Source: a virus
Strand: one strand, 5' to 3'
Virus record (IMG/VR): IMGVR_UViG_3300027851_000036
Span: 1-51,976 of that record
DNA length: 51,976 nt
Part shown: positions 27,201 to 33,831 of the stretch, piece by piece
Layout of the letters: each line of letters starts with the position of its first letter
Position numbering within the stretch: the stretch's first letter is position 1
Made by a program: the position numbers and the translations under genes
Notes under the pieces: generated by a model
What the model was told of the DNA's origin: nothing
Seen by the model: the letters and a program-made list of their open reading frames with translations, nothing else
Database searches by the model: none

Positions 27201-27342
27201 GCATCTCCTCGATATTCAGCAAGTTCATGTTGACCTTGCCGCTGGCGCGCAGGGCCGCCAGTTTCCGCCTCAGGTCTTCGTCCTCGATGTCTACGCCGAG
27301 TTTCAGGAGGCCGTCAAGGATAATGTCTGCCGGAGGTGCCAT
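21283..27342 (-). CDS. Tape measure protein, 2019 aa
   Basis: Sets tail length and is ejected during infection. The N-terminal quarter is charged coiled coil with a 44-residue repeat (EALRQRQIELKRIKDIEKAR twice). A hydrophobic segment lies near residues 505-530 (LRYAIGYAALYQIVNGVTAV). A second coiled region (about 1150-1600) and a Gly-rich C-terminus with TGGIIGTGGQV and ARAVANLGEDFVHEAN complete the pattern of siphophage tape measures. At about 0.15 nm per residue it predicts a tail near 300 nm, long for the group (rule of thumb only). The gene lies between a chaperone-like gene and the tail-tip genes. Confidence 0.93.
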   Translation of the reverse strand: MAPPADIILDGLLKLGVDIEDEDLRRKLAALRASGKVNMNLLNIEEMLQDLSKFDKAVKASAKDLKALALAPDQVRSKADLEKFRKQTSQLQAYVDMVSKLRTELNGLGRAVSGTNLRRELAPLQQVLDEANAVVSKVKGITTAPAREINQAAEQRAIEKRAKREAQIQEKARRRELLRLREAADKRAEAKAAKQAAADARGRAAFIASEQVKTPVGLRGRGVQLGADLSDAGSRAATRERLRKVLQDEKAVRAREAQEVGRLNEAEALRQRQIELKRIKDIEKARELAFKEDIARTRRRNDEIARLNEAEALRQRQIELKRIKDIEKARDMAEKEDYFRSKRTAETRQKLFDKQAEDERKGQLRQREAVARAYDAAEKEDRSRARKKARQDADQQFNRDVLNTRFAEGKQALAAGRPSGFSELDAGQARAARQYAAANQSRLTSLRTSYANSLGPMAQQTQAAGRAARAAAADVAALDARLRELNATSEKSSGRLGQVGLTLQAFLRYAIGYAALYQIVNGVTAVARSVVELDTELRNIQAITNSTDKEMSDLANTIGQVATQTKFSVTEIAQATQTLAQAGIAAEEMQTALSASANFAAATGSSLQDAADLISTARDVFKDLDDTTLADQLAKAVNLSKLTGEDLKTILSLAGQTAEQFGLSSEQFLGAVGTLRNAGLKASTVATGLRQGMLEVFSPDATLIKALQNRYRALGEEMGEAAIRARFQAFTKGENPLLAAATELQRLGFNGEGAGDFARAFDVRAINALQALINNLDSFAGSTAAITFGQSAAEGATTSMRSLSSSVENLGSNISLLASEKSGGLVGWLAEVSDGASAAIQRMRELQQARDAGVEAPGSDGSTGSRVGAVLESALSNAGRGFSSAFDGFTAIPSVLTGDRKVYDPERIAAEQANLQAKEGAKLQATVQAKIQQYIDAAKAFDVTAAELGGSVGKTAEGILKMQDASVSLTTALEQTFGQSGEEVRKAVADYTKLAPSLRPKALEELKAQFPQLAEGVDDRTFFNLGRQLKTVDDGLKEYSKEITREILQAGEVIQRMGDRTAPQSAEELRAIVLRQQLQSDEQIQAIVAGTSTETAQVQIEAIRRLSQTLADANTQMAEGLQNSASGSLAQLQREIRRVITNRPAEARAPELKAAVTSFLASLQEVDDRTIATLQENAAKLREAAQSQPKAEADASLAAAGQIEAAAASKETQLVGARRERVQATRTSINPTLQSADFIEWLKGQFPEGGTEFDSVVNAANRRDRTTGAFVGVTGTEAQANDSTFRYADKWTKAYKEVQQQADVLAEKQDAQTRERLAAEDALSKAQEARQAADTDRDFKNLPGLIEQERQAEQRMQQFRLDEARARERGSLGDPEAFKQARDARLTEEAKVNKINEQAAKRQGEAARKREKEDLEAEAKTLKLQIAKLSVGIQGALDIGDVEKAKELGAERDTLNQKWLAVEKERLGNESKHSAALKAEYDELEKTVREFGASLEDQLALIDAKAAARQRVVQGAELSFAESRDPAKDARFETFGAPLTREERTRRLSQDKKVVDAKVAVSQSQLAGYEGIIAKGRPTNDLDLKAYNEAQERALDLRGTLVGLRQEQAMLNAEIDRTGATWMKAFEDGGDLEILKARLQSAQYSVENLGQALQENLASAFDAVGDAAADALLEQRSFADALIESLGQVAEEYLRTLIKTGINSLATGALKVFSGDSGEDKDNAKAAGASSALSALQGFLGVGGEPGTSEQNPLYVSVVDAPTGAPGAEGEKGPVQGFIEGLKEKFFGLFGSLGDTLKGVFGPLMRGLSALFGGGSSGQKNAALVQTGLQIAGMFLPGPGAAAQGASKGMTDMPMRFANVAATGGIIGTGGQVLRAATGGIMKGPGSGTSDSLRGFVVDKKGRRQPIHTSSGEGILNARAVANLGEDFVHEANSGRFHKAQSSFGGQSSALASASRSVADKIQSAAQSSPPVRVDGSVHISNMMDSGSMVATGAKTPVGRRAFMNFIKDNRDEIRQIVR
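26354..26556 (-). repeat. 71-bp direct repeat inside the tape measure gene
   Basis: The 71 bases at 26354-26424 recur at 26486-26556, a spacing of 132 bases or 44 codons. They encode LNEAEALRQRQIELKRIKDI-type heptads. In-frame duplication of coiled coil is a simple way to lengthen a tail, and near-identity at DNA level indicates a recent event or ongoing recombination. Confidence 0.9.
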
Positions 27343-27345
27343 TGG

Positions 27346-27891
27346 TTAAAACCCCATTGATTTCAGGCTGGAGATCATGTCCATTACCTGCGCATTATCG
27401 TTCATGTCCACCTCAATCGCAGCCACCTCTTCCGTCCCATCGAGGGATCCGCCGAAGCCGTACAGAGATGCCTCGAACCGGGCACGAAAGTCCTGCCACG
27501 CGCGGTCCATGTACAGGCCGACGACGACTTCCGCTATTTCGATATCGGTCTCGCAATACAGATTCCGCGCGCGCACGGGGTCGAGGTCACAGGCCAGCAG
27601 GCACAGCTGATCGGTGGGTAGGTTGCGCATCCACTCCATCAACGCCTTGCCCATGCCTGATCCTTTGCTTACAGGCTCAGGGGAGGCGGGCTTCTCCGGC
27701 GGAGTCAGCAGACGCTCGGCCAATGCCGTTAAGGTGCCGGGCGAGGGGGCAGAGAGGCCAGCGCGCACGTGGGCGGCGACTATGGCTTCGTCGAACGGGA
27801 TGTCCGGATTGGCCTGAATAACAGCGGCCAGCGCCTCCTGCAGGAGGAACGTGAGGAGTGGGCGTTTGCCGGCGGGGAGGAAAATTGACAT
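27346..27891 (-). CDS. Putative tail assembly chaperone, 181 aa
   Basis: Occupies the place of tail assembly chaperones: between the tail tube gene and the tape measure gene. The protein is acidic and helical without clear domains (LLTFLLQEALAAVIQANPDI near the start, MDMISSLKSMGF at the end), which fits that class. In many siphophages a programmed frameshift gives a second longer product, but I see no separate overlapping frame of adequate length here; a single-product chaperone or a fused version is possible. It ends three bases before the tape measure ATG. Confidence 0.6.
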   Translation of the reverse strand: MSIFLPAGKRPLLTFLLQEALAAVIQANPDIPFDEAIVAAHVRAGLSAPSPGTLTALAERLLTPPEKPASPEPVSKGSGMGKALMEWMRNLPTDQLCLLACDLDPVRARNLYCETDIEIAEVVVGLYMDRAWQDFRARFEASLYGFGGSLDGTEEVAAIEVDMNDNAQVMDMISSLKSMGF

Positions 27892-27902
27892 GGCAACTCC
27901 AA

Positions 27903-27932
27903 TAAAAAAGCCGGGCGAACCCGGCTTTTTGT
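27903..27932 (-). terminator. Intrinsic terminator after the tail tube gene
   Basis: On the minus strand an AAAAAGCCGGG/CCCGGCTTTTT hairpin with a short TTCG-type loop ends in a T run (AAAAAGCCGGG and its complement, loop TTCGC region). It starts about 14 bases after the tail tube stop and precedes the chaperone gene. Partial termination here would give much more tube protein than chaperone and tape measure, as virion ratios need. Confidence 0.88.
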
Positions 27933-27944
27933 TTAGCTCGCTTC

Positions 27945-28760
27945 TTAGCTGCCGCCACCGGTGGCCAGCATGCCCGTCGGGTGCGTCGGGATGATGTCAG
28001 CCAGGTGGGCCAGCGCACCGCCGACGCCGTACTCTTCAGCTGCAGGTTGCAGAGCTTTCAGGGTAACGGTAGACGAGGCGAAGTCTTCGGCGTTCGACGC
28101 ATAGTCGAGGTTGCCGGAGATCGACGCTTTCCAGAAGTTCCACACGATCGGGCGGCCGGTCGAGTTTTCTTTCTGGAGTACCGAGACCGCCATGTAGTTG
28201 GTCTGCGATACCGCGCCAATGGCTACAGGGCGAGCGAGGAACACCGGGTCACCGGACACTACTTCGAACAGCAGCGGGGTGTCAGCATCCAGCGTCAGGA
28301 CGTCCACCGCGATCGACAGGATACGGACGATCTGGACGTTTTCCGGGGCGCCCAACTTATAGCTGACGAGCAGGTCGCCGGCTACCATACCGGTCGCTCC
28401 GCCGGTGGCCAAGGTCACCGAAGTAGCAGCAGCCGCGGCGGTGGTGTTGACCGTGGACGAGATATCGGTAACGGTGGTGCCGGATACGCCTTCGCCCAAC
28501 ATCATGCGCAAGTTGCGACGCGAGTATTCGCGCAGCGTTGCGGAGATTTCGGAAGTCTGGCGCACGATCGCCGAGTCGATCAGCTGCTTCGGAAAGCCGC
28601 CTTCGAGGTCGACCGACTCCTGAGACACGGTTACGTTTACGTTATCCACCAGTCCCACGGAATGAGTCTGGAGGAGCTTGAGTGCAGAACTCATCTGGCC
28701 GACGCGGAGTTCCGCGGTGCCGATAAGAAATTTCTTGGAACGGGGCGCACCAACTGGCAT
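27945..28760 (-). CDS. Major tail tube protein
   Basis: Probable tube subunit. The start at 28760 (MPVGAPRSKKFLIGTAELRVG) is chosen because AGGAG lies just upstream and because the longer frame reads into the neighbouring gene. The 271-residue protein is beta-rich with an Ala/Thr-rich loop (TSVTLATGGATGMV) and a NFWKASISGNLDYASNAEDF segment of the sort found in tube proteins. It lies after neck genes and before the chaperone and tape measure, and has its own strong terminator, as expected for a highly made protein. No sequence motif alone proves the role. Confidence 0.75.
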   Translation of the reverse strand: MPVGAPRSKKFLIGTAELRVGQMSSALKLLQTHSVGLVDNVNVTVSQESVDLEGGFPKQLIDSAIVRQTSEISATLREYSRRNLRMMLGEGVSGTTVTDISSTVNTTAAAAATSVTLATGGATGMVAGDLLVSYKLGAPENVQIVRILSIAVDVLTLDADTPLLFEVVSGDPVFLARPVAIGAVSQTNYMAVSVLQKENSTGRPIVWNFWKASISGNLDYASNAEDFASSTVTLKALQPAAEEYGVGGALAHLADIIPTHPTGMLATGGGS

Positions 28761-28764
28761 GGCA

Positions 28765-29511
28765 CTATCTCCTACGTTTGAATGACTGAATGACAGACGT
28801 TCGCATGGCCTTACCAAGCCGCCGGGAGACGGGCCTCATCAACGGCCTGCGAGCCTCAGCCCAGAACCCCCTCGAAAGCCCCCTCAACGGAGGGGCTCCT
28901 TCAGGGACTCCTGCCATGGTCGACAGGTTCGGTGAGTCCACCCCGTTCAGTCCCTCTATCAGCGCCCTACGAATCGCGTCATTCAGGAAAGTTCGGGGTA
29001 GCCTTGATAGCTCCAGAGCGACGTCGAAGGCGAACCCTCCGGCTACACCCCGGACACGCACGATTCTGGCGGTGACCTTCACCTGAGCAGACCCGATGCG
29101 TCTAAAAGCGCGCCTCAATTGTCCCCGATCCAACCAGAATTTACCCGCCCCGACGCTTCGTTTGGCCGTCCCCGTACCTTCCTTTCGGGCTAAAGTGCTC
29201 GGTGCCAGTTGTTTCCAGGCAATCAAGGCGGATACAGAGGCCCCGTCAGGGGTGGATACTTGCAGGTTTGGCAGGTAGTGCTCCGCCCCGGGAACGCCGC
29301 GCTGGATGATGGCGTCTAGTTCAGAGAGGACGTTTCGATAGTGTTTTGTGGCCTCTTCCTCGACGTAGGCAAGGTACTTGCTCTCGATCCGCTTCTGCAT
29401 GTCCTTGACAACCCGCGGCGAAGTCGATCGGGAGGTGTATGCAGCGAGGATGGCCGCCTCGGTCTTCCGGGTGATCTTGTTGAAAGTGATGCTGCCGGAT
29501 TTCTTAGCCAT
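28765..29511 (-). CDS. Neck/tail-completion-like protein, 248 aa
   Basis: Unrecognised basic protein in the head-to-tail gene block. It is rich in Arg/Lys (MAKKSGSITFNKITRKTEAAILA at the start, MRPVSRRLGKAMRTSVIQSFKRRR-type end), with a helical region near residues 30-75 (VVKDMQKRIESKYLAYVEEEA). Position between the tail terminator-like gene and the tail tube gene suggests a minor tail or neck protein such as the HK97 gp10 class, but no motif confirms it. It ends four bases before the tube start region, so expression is coupled. Confidence 0.6.
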   Translation of the reverse strand: MAKKSGSITFNKITRKTEAAILAAYTSRSTSPRVVKDMQKRIESKYLAYVEEEATKHYRNVLSELDAIIQRGVPGAEHYLPNLQVSTPDGASVSALIAWKQLAPSTLARKEGTGTAKRSVGAGKFWLDRGQLRRAFRRIGSAQVKVTARIVRVRGVAGGFAFDVALELSRLPRTFLNDAIRRALIEGLNGVDSPNLSTMAGVPEGAPPLRGLSRGFWAEARRPLMRPVSRRLGKAMRTSVIQSFKRRR

Positions 29512-29971
29512 ACGCTACGGCGCTGCCGCGAACGAGGGCGTAGCGCAGGCCTGACTGCCGATCGTGCTCCTGCGGAGCTATCTCGTTGGAGGCCACGTGC
29601 AGGAAGCCGACTGGGTTGGTGCCCGCCACAGGCCCCGACAGGTCCAGCAGGGTGAGCGTGGTGTCGGAAGTAAACTTCTGACGGACCTTGGTCAGCAGGG
29701 CGGTCAGGATGTAGTTTCCGGAATCCGCCGTGGTCTTGGCCCCTACCATGAACTCTACCCGGTACATGGGCGCGCGCGGGGCCGGGGCCAGGGTGCCAAA
29801 GGACCAAATCAGGGCCGGTGCGTCAGACTTTTGTGCCACATCCGTCTCCGCCATATCGTCCACTTCCACTGCAAGAAGGGTCGGATACGCAGGCAGGAGC
29901 TCAGCGCGAAGGTCCAGCATGACCTTATCGAGCGTGCTTTTCAGTGCGAGCAGGAACAGGGCTTCATCCAC
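29504..29971 (-). CDS. Tail terminator-like protein, 155 aa
   Basis: Candidate gpU-like tail terminator from its position before the tube gene and its size. I choose the GTG at 29971 (VDEALFLLALKSTLDKVM): the ATG at 30019 would overlap the previous gene by 56 bases, while the GTG has AGGTG eight bases upstream and an overlap of only eight. The N-terminal helix and a central MYRVEFMVGAKTTADSGNYI strand region are consistent with a small alpha/beta terminator. The evidence is mainly context. Confidence 0.55.
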   Translation of the reverse strand: MDEALFLLALKSTLDKVMLDLRAELLPAYPTLLAVEVDDMAETDVAQKSDAPALIWSFGTLAPAPRAPMYRVEFMVGAKTTADSGNYILTALLTKVRQKFTSDTTLTLLDLSGPVAGTNPVGFLHVASNEIAPQEHDRQSGLRYALVRGSAVAYG

Positions 29972-30563
29972 GGCGTTGACACCTTGCTGCAGGCAGTTCC
30001 AGGTTGAAGAACAGCTCATTGATATCCAGCACCATGCCGTCAGACTTGCGACGCAGGTACGTATCGGTGCTGAGGGTCAGGCCTTTCGGGAAAGATACCG
30101 TGAAGATCGTGTAGTCGGTGTTGGCGAATTCGCGGGAGTCTACGGCTGAGTAGCGTTCGATGTCGACCCACGTGGTGGCCAGCACCTGCTCGGCACCCAG
30201 CACTTCCAGACCGGAGGCTGCCGTGGTCTTTGCCCGGTTACAGAGGTCGACCTCGTACGGGGCCTCCCGCACCGAGTACGTCGAGGCGTAGACCGTGTCG
30301 CCTTCTATATCCTCGTTGAGGCTCTCGACCAGAAACACCGTCTCGGAGTCCCCGAGCCGAATAATGCTTTTGTCGTCCTCGATGGTGGCCAAGCCCGACA
30401 ACGTCAGGATCCGCTTCTTCTGGCCGAAGGACCGCTCGCTGATAAACCGATCGTACACCTGCAGGCGTGCGCGCAGGCCGGAGTCCAGCCACTCGTACCC
30501 GATAGGATCCCAGTAGTAGACCGGGGTCTTGGCTTGGCGGCCTATAGCTCGAGAGAGGCGCAT
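29964..30563 (-). CDS. Head-tail connector/neck protein, 199 aa
   Basis: Unrecognised in detail. The sequence is beta-rich with VYYWDPIGYEWLDSGLRARL near the start and TVYASTYSVREAPYEVDLCNR in the middle. It lies between the adaptor-like gene (one-base start/stop overlap at 30563) and the terminator-like gene, so a neck or stopper function is likely. The spacing and order match head-completion genes of HK97/lambda-like phages. I cannot separate stopper from minor tail roles on sequence alone. Confidence 0.55.
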   Translation of the reverse strand: MRLSRAIGRQAKTPVYYWDPIGYEWLDSGLRARLQVYDRFISERSFGQKKRILTLSGLATIEDDKSIIRLGDSETVFLVESLNEDIEGDTVYASTYSVREAPYEVDLCNRAKTTAASGLEVLGAEQVLATTWVDIERYSAVDSREFANTDYTIFTVSFPKGLTLSTDTYLRRKSDGMVLDINELFFNLELPAARCQRRG

Positions 30564-31042
30564 TACTGGATCGACGTCGTAATGGGGTCGGCACCCGGCT
30601 GGGCGACGAGCACAAGATTGAGGCCGGCGGCGGTGGCGGTGGTCTCGGCCACGGACTCCCGGAGCAGGTTCTGGTACTGGGCGCAGCGCGCGTAGGCTTT
30701 CGCCTCCACCATCTCCAAGTCGACCTTGAACCGATCCAGTCGGGCCTTGCCGTCGGTGCTCAGCTGAGGGGCCAGAAGCTGGCGCGCGGCCAGCTCCTTA
30801 GCGCACCACCACTGAGCATACAGCTTAATCAGATTGGCCTGCCGAACAGCAGCGGTGACAGCGCCGGTGGCGGTACCTGCTGCGAAAAGCGCGGCGTGAG
30901 TGGGCAGCCAGCTGTCCAGATTGACTGTCAGCTCGACGTCAAGCAGGGAGTCGACCATCACTGCGTCGCCGCAATCGTTGTCGTCTACCCCGAGACACGC
31001 CCTGACAGCCTCAGTGGTGGTATAGGTGCCCAGCTCCGCCAT
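30563..31042 (-). CDS. Head-tail adaptor-like protein, 159 aa
   Basis: Probable adaptor that docks on the portal ring (HK97 gp6/phage Ad1 class). The N-terminus TTTEAVRACLGVDDND is typical of adaptors, and the following helices (LDVELTVNLDSWLPTHAALF, LIKLYAQWWCAKELAARQ, LDRFKVDLEMVEAKAYARC) form an all-alpha protein of the right size. It lies directly after the acidic repeat gene in the head-to-neck block. The class is inferred from pattern and place. Confidence 0.65.
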   Translation of the reverse strand: MAELGTYTTTEAVRACLGVDDNDCGDAVMVDSLLDVELTVNLDSWLPTHAALFAAGTATGAVTAAVRQANLIKLYAQWWCAKELAARQLLAPQLSTDGKARLDRFKVDLEMVEAKAYARCAQYQNLLRESVAETTATAAGLNLVLVAQPGADPITTSIQ

Positions 31043-31045
31043 GGA

Positions 31046-31468
31046 TTACGCCTTTTTGATCAGGCCGGCGGCGACCTGGCAATGCAGCCAGCTGCCTTCC
31101 GGAATAACGCCAATGTGCTTGATCGGATTCCGGCTGTAGGAGATGCCCGTGAAAGGGTCGGTGTAGCGAAACCGCTCCGTGCGCAGCCAGCACTCGAACA
31201 CTTCCGTCTCAGGTTCAGCTTCCGGCGGGGTCACTGGCGGTACTTGGGGGGCAAGTTCAGGGGCGGCTTCGGCCTCCGGTTGAACTTCCGTCTCGACAGC
31301 TTCGGCCTCCGGTTGAACTTCCGTCTCGACAGCTTCGGCCTCCGGTTGAACTTCCGTCTCGACAGCTTCGGCCTCCGGTTGAACTACCGTCTCGACAGCT
31401 TCGGCCTCCGGTTGAACTTCCGTCTCCAGCTTCTGGTCTCCCTTGGCCTTGCTTTTCTTTTCGCTCAT
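31046..31468 (-). CDS. Acidic repeat protein with EVQPEAEAVET units, 140 aa
   Basis: Unrecognised protein next to the major capsid gene. The ATG at 31468 (MSEKKSKAK) has GGAG seven bases upstream and is preferred to the one 12 bases earlier. After a basic N-terminus, about five copies of an 11-residue acidic unit (V-E-T-E-V-Q-P-E-A-E-A) form an extended Pro/Glu linker, then a compact C-terminal domain (ECWLRTERFRYTDPFTGISY to the end, about 50 residues). The layout looks like an anchored or flexible capsid-associated protein. It follows the capsid terminator. Confidence 0.75.
   Translation of the reverse strand: MSEKKSKAKGDQKLETEVQPEAEAVETVVQPEAEAVETEVQPEAEAVETEVQPEAEAVETEVQPEAEAAPELAPQVPPVTPPEAEPETEVFECWLRTERFRYTDPFTGISYSRNPIKHIGVIPEGSWLHCQVAAGLIKKA
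31268..31427 (-). repeat. 33-bp tandem repeat, about five copies
   Basis: The 33-base unit (start TTCGGCCTCC on the plus strand) repeats at 31268, 31301, 31334, 31367 and 31400, with one A-for-T change in the fourth copy and divergence at the end of the fifth. It encodes the EVQPEAEAVET unit. Copy number is likely variable between isolates. There are no unique spacers, so this is not a CRISPR array. Confidence 0.93.
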
Positions 31469-31490
31469 AACAAACTCCAAAAATGAATAC

Positions 31491-31513
31491 TAAAAAGGGG
31501 GCCTCAGCCCCCC
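31491..31513 (-). terminator. Intrinsic terminator after the major capsid gene
   Basis: On the minus strand GGGGGC-TGAG-GCCCCC is followed by TTTTTAG, seventeen bases after the capsid stop. This is a textbook Rho-independent terminator. Partial read-through would reduce expression of neck and tail genes relative to the capsid protein. Confidence 0.9.
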
Positions 31514-31529
31514 CTCCAGAACCAGACGG

Positions 31530-32729
31530 TTACACCGTCAGGGTCATTACCTTGAACGCATCCGAGTACAACGAGTGGGTCATCTCGCCGAAGTCTACAC
31601 GGAAAGCGGTCGCGCGGCGCAGAACAAACTGCTCGATCGCACTGTAGGCAGCGGCGATGTTGACGACGCGGCGCAGAGCGTAGCGGGCGTCCAGGCCCCC
31701 GACCGTGTTGGCGGCGATGACGCCGTTATCCACGACGAGGATGCGCGGATCCTGGCCAGCCAGGTTGTCCACCGTGAAGGAGTTGTTGAACGCCTCAGCT
31801 TGGCCGACGAACACGGTGTCGCGAGTCGGTTTGCCCGAACGAGCCTGCAGGGCCAGTGCGGTATCCATGTCGCAAACGATGTTGCTGACCGCCATGCGGC
31901 GACGGTTGAGGTGGATATACTTGACCCATGCGCGGTGGGTGATGGTACCGGCAGTGGTCACAGCGGCATCCAGCGACTGCGCAGTGAAGGTGGCTTTCGC
32001 TGCTTCGCCACGGTCAACGTCACCGCCAAAGATCGCAGCGATGTCGGCCTCGACCATGCGCACGCGCTCTTGACGGGCCTGAGCGGTCATCGCCAGATTG
32101 ACGAGGTCCAGGGTGCTGGACTGAACTGCCTGGTCGGAGATGATCAAGCCGATCGACTTGGTCGGAACCGAGTAGCTCTTGTCCGACACGGTGATCGACA
32201 GCATCACGTCCGGTTCGGACAGTTGCGAAATCGGGTTGGACTCGCTCTCTTTCGGGCGCTGCGTGTTGAGTACCGGCTGATCGAATTTCGGACCAGTGAT
32301 CGTCGCGGTCTGCGCAATCATGGAGGCCCAGCCGCCCAGCATGTCGTCATGGTTGTCGTTCAACTGCGACTCGATGGTACGCATGATGATCTCAGGGAAC
32401 AGCAGGCGCCCACTCGGAGTGTGGCGCTGAGAGCCGTCGTTGCGGGTAATCGAGTTCATCTGGATGCCGGTGTTCAGCACTTCCTGCATCGTCGGCGCGC
32501 GGTAGCCCAACTTGCGATCCGAATTGACGAAGATGCCTTCGTGCAGCATGAACTGCTGCATGACGTCGCCGTATTTCACGGTGTCGGTCTTGGTGCCGTG
32601 GGTGCGATTCAGGTATTGAGACAGGGTCAGGCCTTGCTGGGCCGCCACGTCGTACTCGCGCAGGTTGAAGTCGACGTCAGCGAGGTTGCCCGCCTGGTCA
32701 CGCAGTTTGAACTTTACTTGCTCGCTCAT
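31530..32729 (-). CDS. Major capsid protein
   Basis: Main head subunit, probably HK97-fold. The start at 32729 (MSEQVKFKLRDQAGN) has GGAAGG upstream; a longer frame adds a low-complexity, basic stretch. The 399-residue protein has long helical segments (YDVAAQQGLTLSQYLNRTHG, RQERVRMVEADIAAIFGGDV) and beta-rich C-terminal parts (RILVVDNGVIAANTVGG, YALRRVVNIAAAYSAIEQFV) with an ending of beta/loop type. It is flanked by the decoration gene upstream and has its own terminator, as expected for the most abundant virion protein. A T-number cannot be inferred from sequence. Confidence 0.85.
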   Translation of the reverse strand: MSEQVKFKLRDQAGNLADVDFNLREYDVAAQQGLTLSQYLNRTHGTKTDTVKYGDVMQQFMLHEGIFVNSDRKLGYRAPTMQEVLNTGIQMNSITRNDGSQRHTPSGRLLFPEIIMRTIESQLNDNHDDMLGGWASMIAQTATITGPKFDQPVLNTQRPKESESNPISQLSEPDVMLSITVSDKSYSVPTKSIGLIISDQAVQSSTLDLVNLAMTAQARQERVRMVEADIAAIFGGDVDRGEAAKATFTAQSLDAAVTTAGTITHRAWVKYIHLNRRRMAVSNIVCDMDTALALQARSGKPTRDTVFVGQAEAFNNSFTVDNLAGQDPRILVVDNGVIAANTVGGLDARYALRRVVNIAAAYSAIEQFVLRRATAFRVDFGEMTHSLYSDAFKVMTLTV

Positions 32730-32766
32730 GGTGTACTTCCTTCCGAAAACTGGGTGGCGAGCGCGC

Positions 32767-33261
32767 TTACACGCGCTCGATGAGGACTTTGGCGCCAGCG
32801 GTGCCGACACCGTCGATCAGACGGATGACACGCCATGCGTACAGGCCTGCGTTAGTCAGCGACGCACCGTCATCGGCAGCTGCAGTGGCGACGGCCGGGC
32901 GAACCTTCGGCAGCGCATTGGCGCCGGTGGAAGCCACGCCAGCCGCAGACTGCGCAGCGGCCAGGACGTAGCCACCCAGCGTCACCGTGTAGGTGGCGGC
33001 AACTTCGACGATCTTGCGACCCGCGCGCTGCACGGAACCAAAGGCAAAGCCCTGGTTTACAGTGTCCGGCTCGATCGCGTTGATGAAGCCTTCGATCGGC
33101 ACGCCGTCGCCAGCGATCACGTAGTTGTTGGCCGAGCCCATTACCACAGGCTTGCCGATGTCGTTGTCGCCGTAGCCTTGTGCAGCCGCGGAGCCCAGAG
33201 CGGCACTGACGGTGTCTTTGATCGCGTCAGTGACTTTTTCATTAAAAACAAAGTCGGTCAT
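32767..33261 (-). CDS. Head decoration (gpD-like) protein, 164 aa
   Basis: Probable capsid-stabilising protein that sits on the surface of the expanded head. Small, Ala/Gly-rich and neutral with VNQGFAFGSVQRAGRKIVEV and VTLGGYVLAAAQSAAGVA segments. It is between the protease and the capsid gene, the lambda D position. The N-terminal MTDFVFNEKVTDAIKDTVSA is a helix. A role is inferred from place, size and composition; no exclusive motif is visible. Confidence 0.7.
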   Translation of the reverse strand: MTDFVFNEKVTDAIKDTVSAALGSAAAQGYGDNDIGKPVVMGSANNYVIAGDGVPIEGFINAIEPDTVNQGFAFGSVQRAGRKIVEVAATYTVTLGGYVLAAAQSAAGVASTGANALPKVRPAVATAAADDGASLTNAGLYAWRVIRLIDGVGTAGAKVLIERV

Positions 33262-33291
33262 TTCGAGTAACTCCGAAAAGTGTGGTGAGGG

Positions 33292-33831
33292 TTAGATGGC
33301 CACAAGGCTGGCCGGCAGATGCGGGACTTGCACCGGAGTGCGCTCGCTCAGGTCGTCGTCGGACGCCACCTCGGCTTGCGGGCCGATGCGGAACTTCTCA
33401 CCAAACTGAGACTGGGTGCGGGCATGCAGGGAGATCAGAGCCTGCGGGGTGACGTCGTCGACCTTGATCGTCGGCTGGTTCAGGGCCACCGCCATGCGGT
33501 TCACTGCGTCAACAGCAATTCGCATGAGGCTGGTCTGATTGCCGTTGGCCACTTCCACAGCCGACTTGGCAGCAGCCAGTTCGGCTTTGGCGGTGGCCAG
33601 TTCAGCCGACAGGCTGATAACGCGATCCAGCATACCGGGCTCTGCAGCTACAGCCGCCGGGGCTTCTGCGGTCGGAGTTGCGGGTGCCTGCTCTTCCGTA
33701 GTCGGAGTTGCGGGTGCCTGCTCTTCCACCGGCTCCCCTTCCTGGCTGAGTTCCGGGTTCTTGAGGGCTTCTTCCACCGACAGACCGGAGGCTACTGCGT
33801 CCTTGCCTTTCGCATTGAGGGAGCGTTTCAT
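33292..33831 (-). CDS. Nested scaffold protein from internal start (inferred)
   Basis: In-frame internal ATG at 33831, the Met of DDMKRSLNAKG at residue 322 of the protease. AAAGGTGAC lies five bases upstream, a strong ribosome site in the middle of a gene. The 179-residue product would be the scaffold alone, as for lambda C and Nu3. The resulting protein is Ala/Glu-rich with a coiled coil. It is a prediction from the ribosome site and family precedent. Confidence 0.7.
   Translation of the reverse strand: MKRSLNAKGKDAVASGLSVEEALKNPELSQEGEPVEEQAPATPTTEEQAPATPTAEAPAAVAAEPGMLDRVISLSAELATAKAELAAAKSAVEVANGNQTSLMRIAVDAVNRMAVALNQPTIKVDDVTPQALISLHARTQSQFGEKFRIGPQAEVASDDDLSERTPVQVPHLPASLVAI

Noticed and set aside
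27346-27891. Programmed frameshift for the tail chaperone
   Set aside because: No second frame of proper length and no clear slippery site was found.
31268-31427. 33-bp repeats as a CRISPR array
   Set aside because: Repeats are directly adjacent with no spacers and are in frame in a protein.
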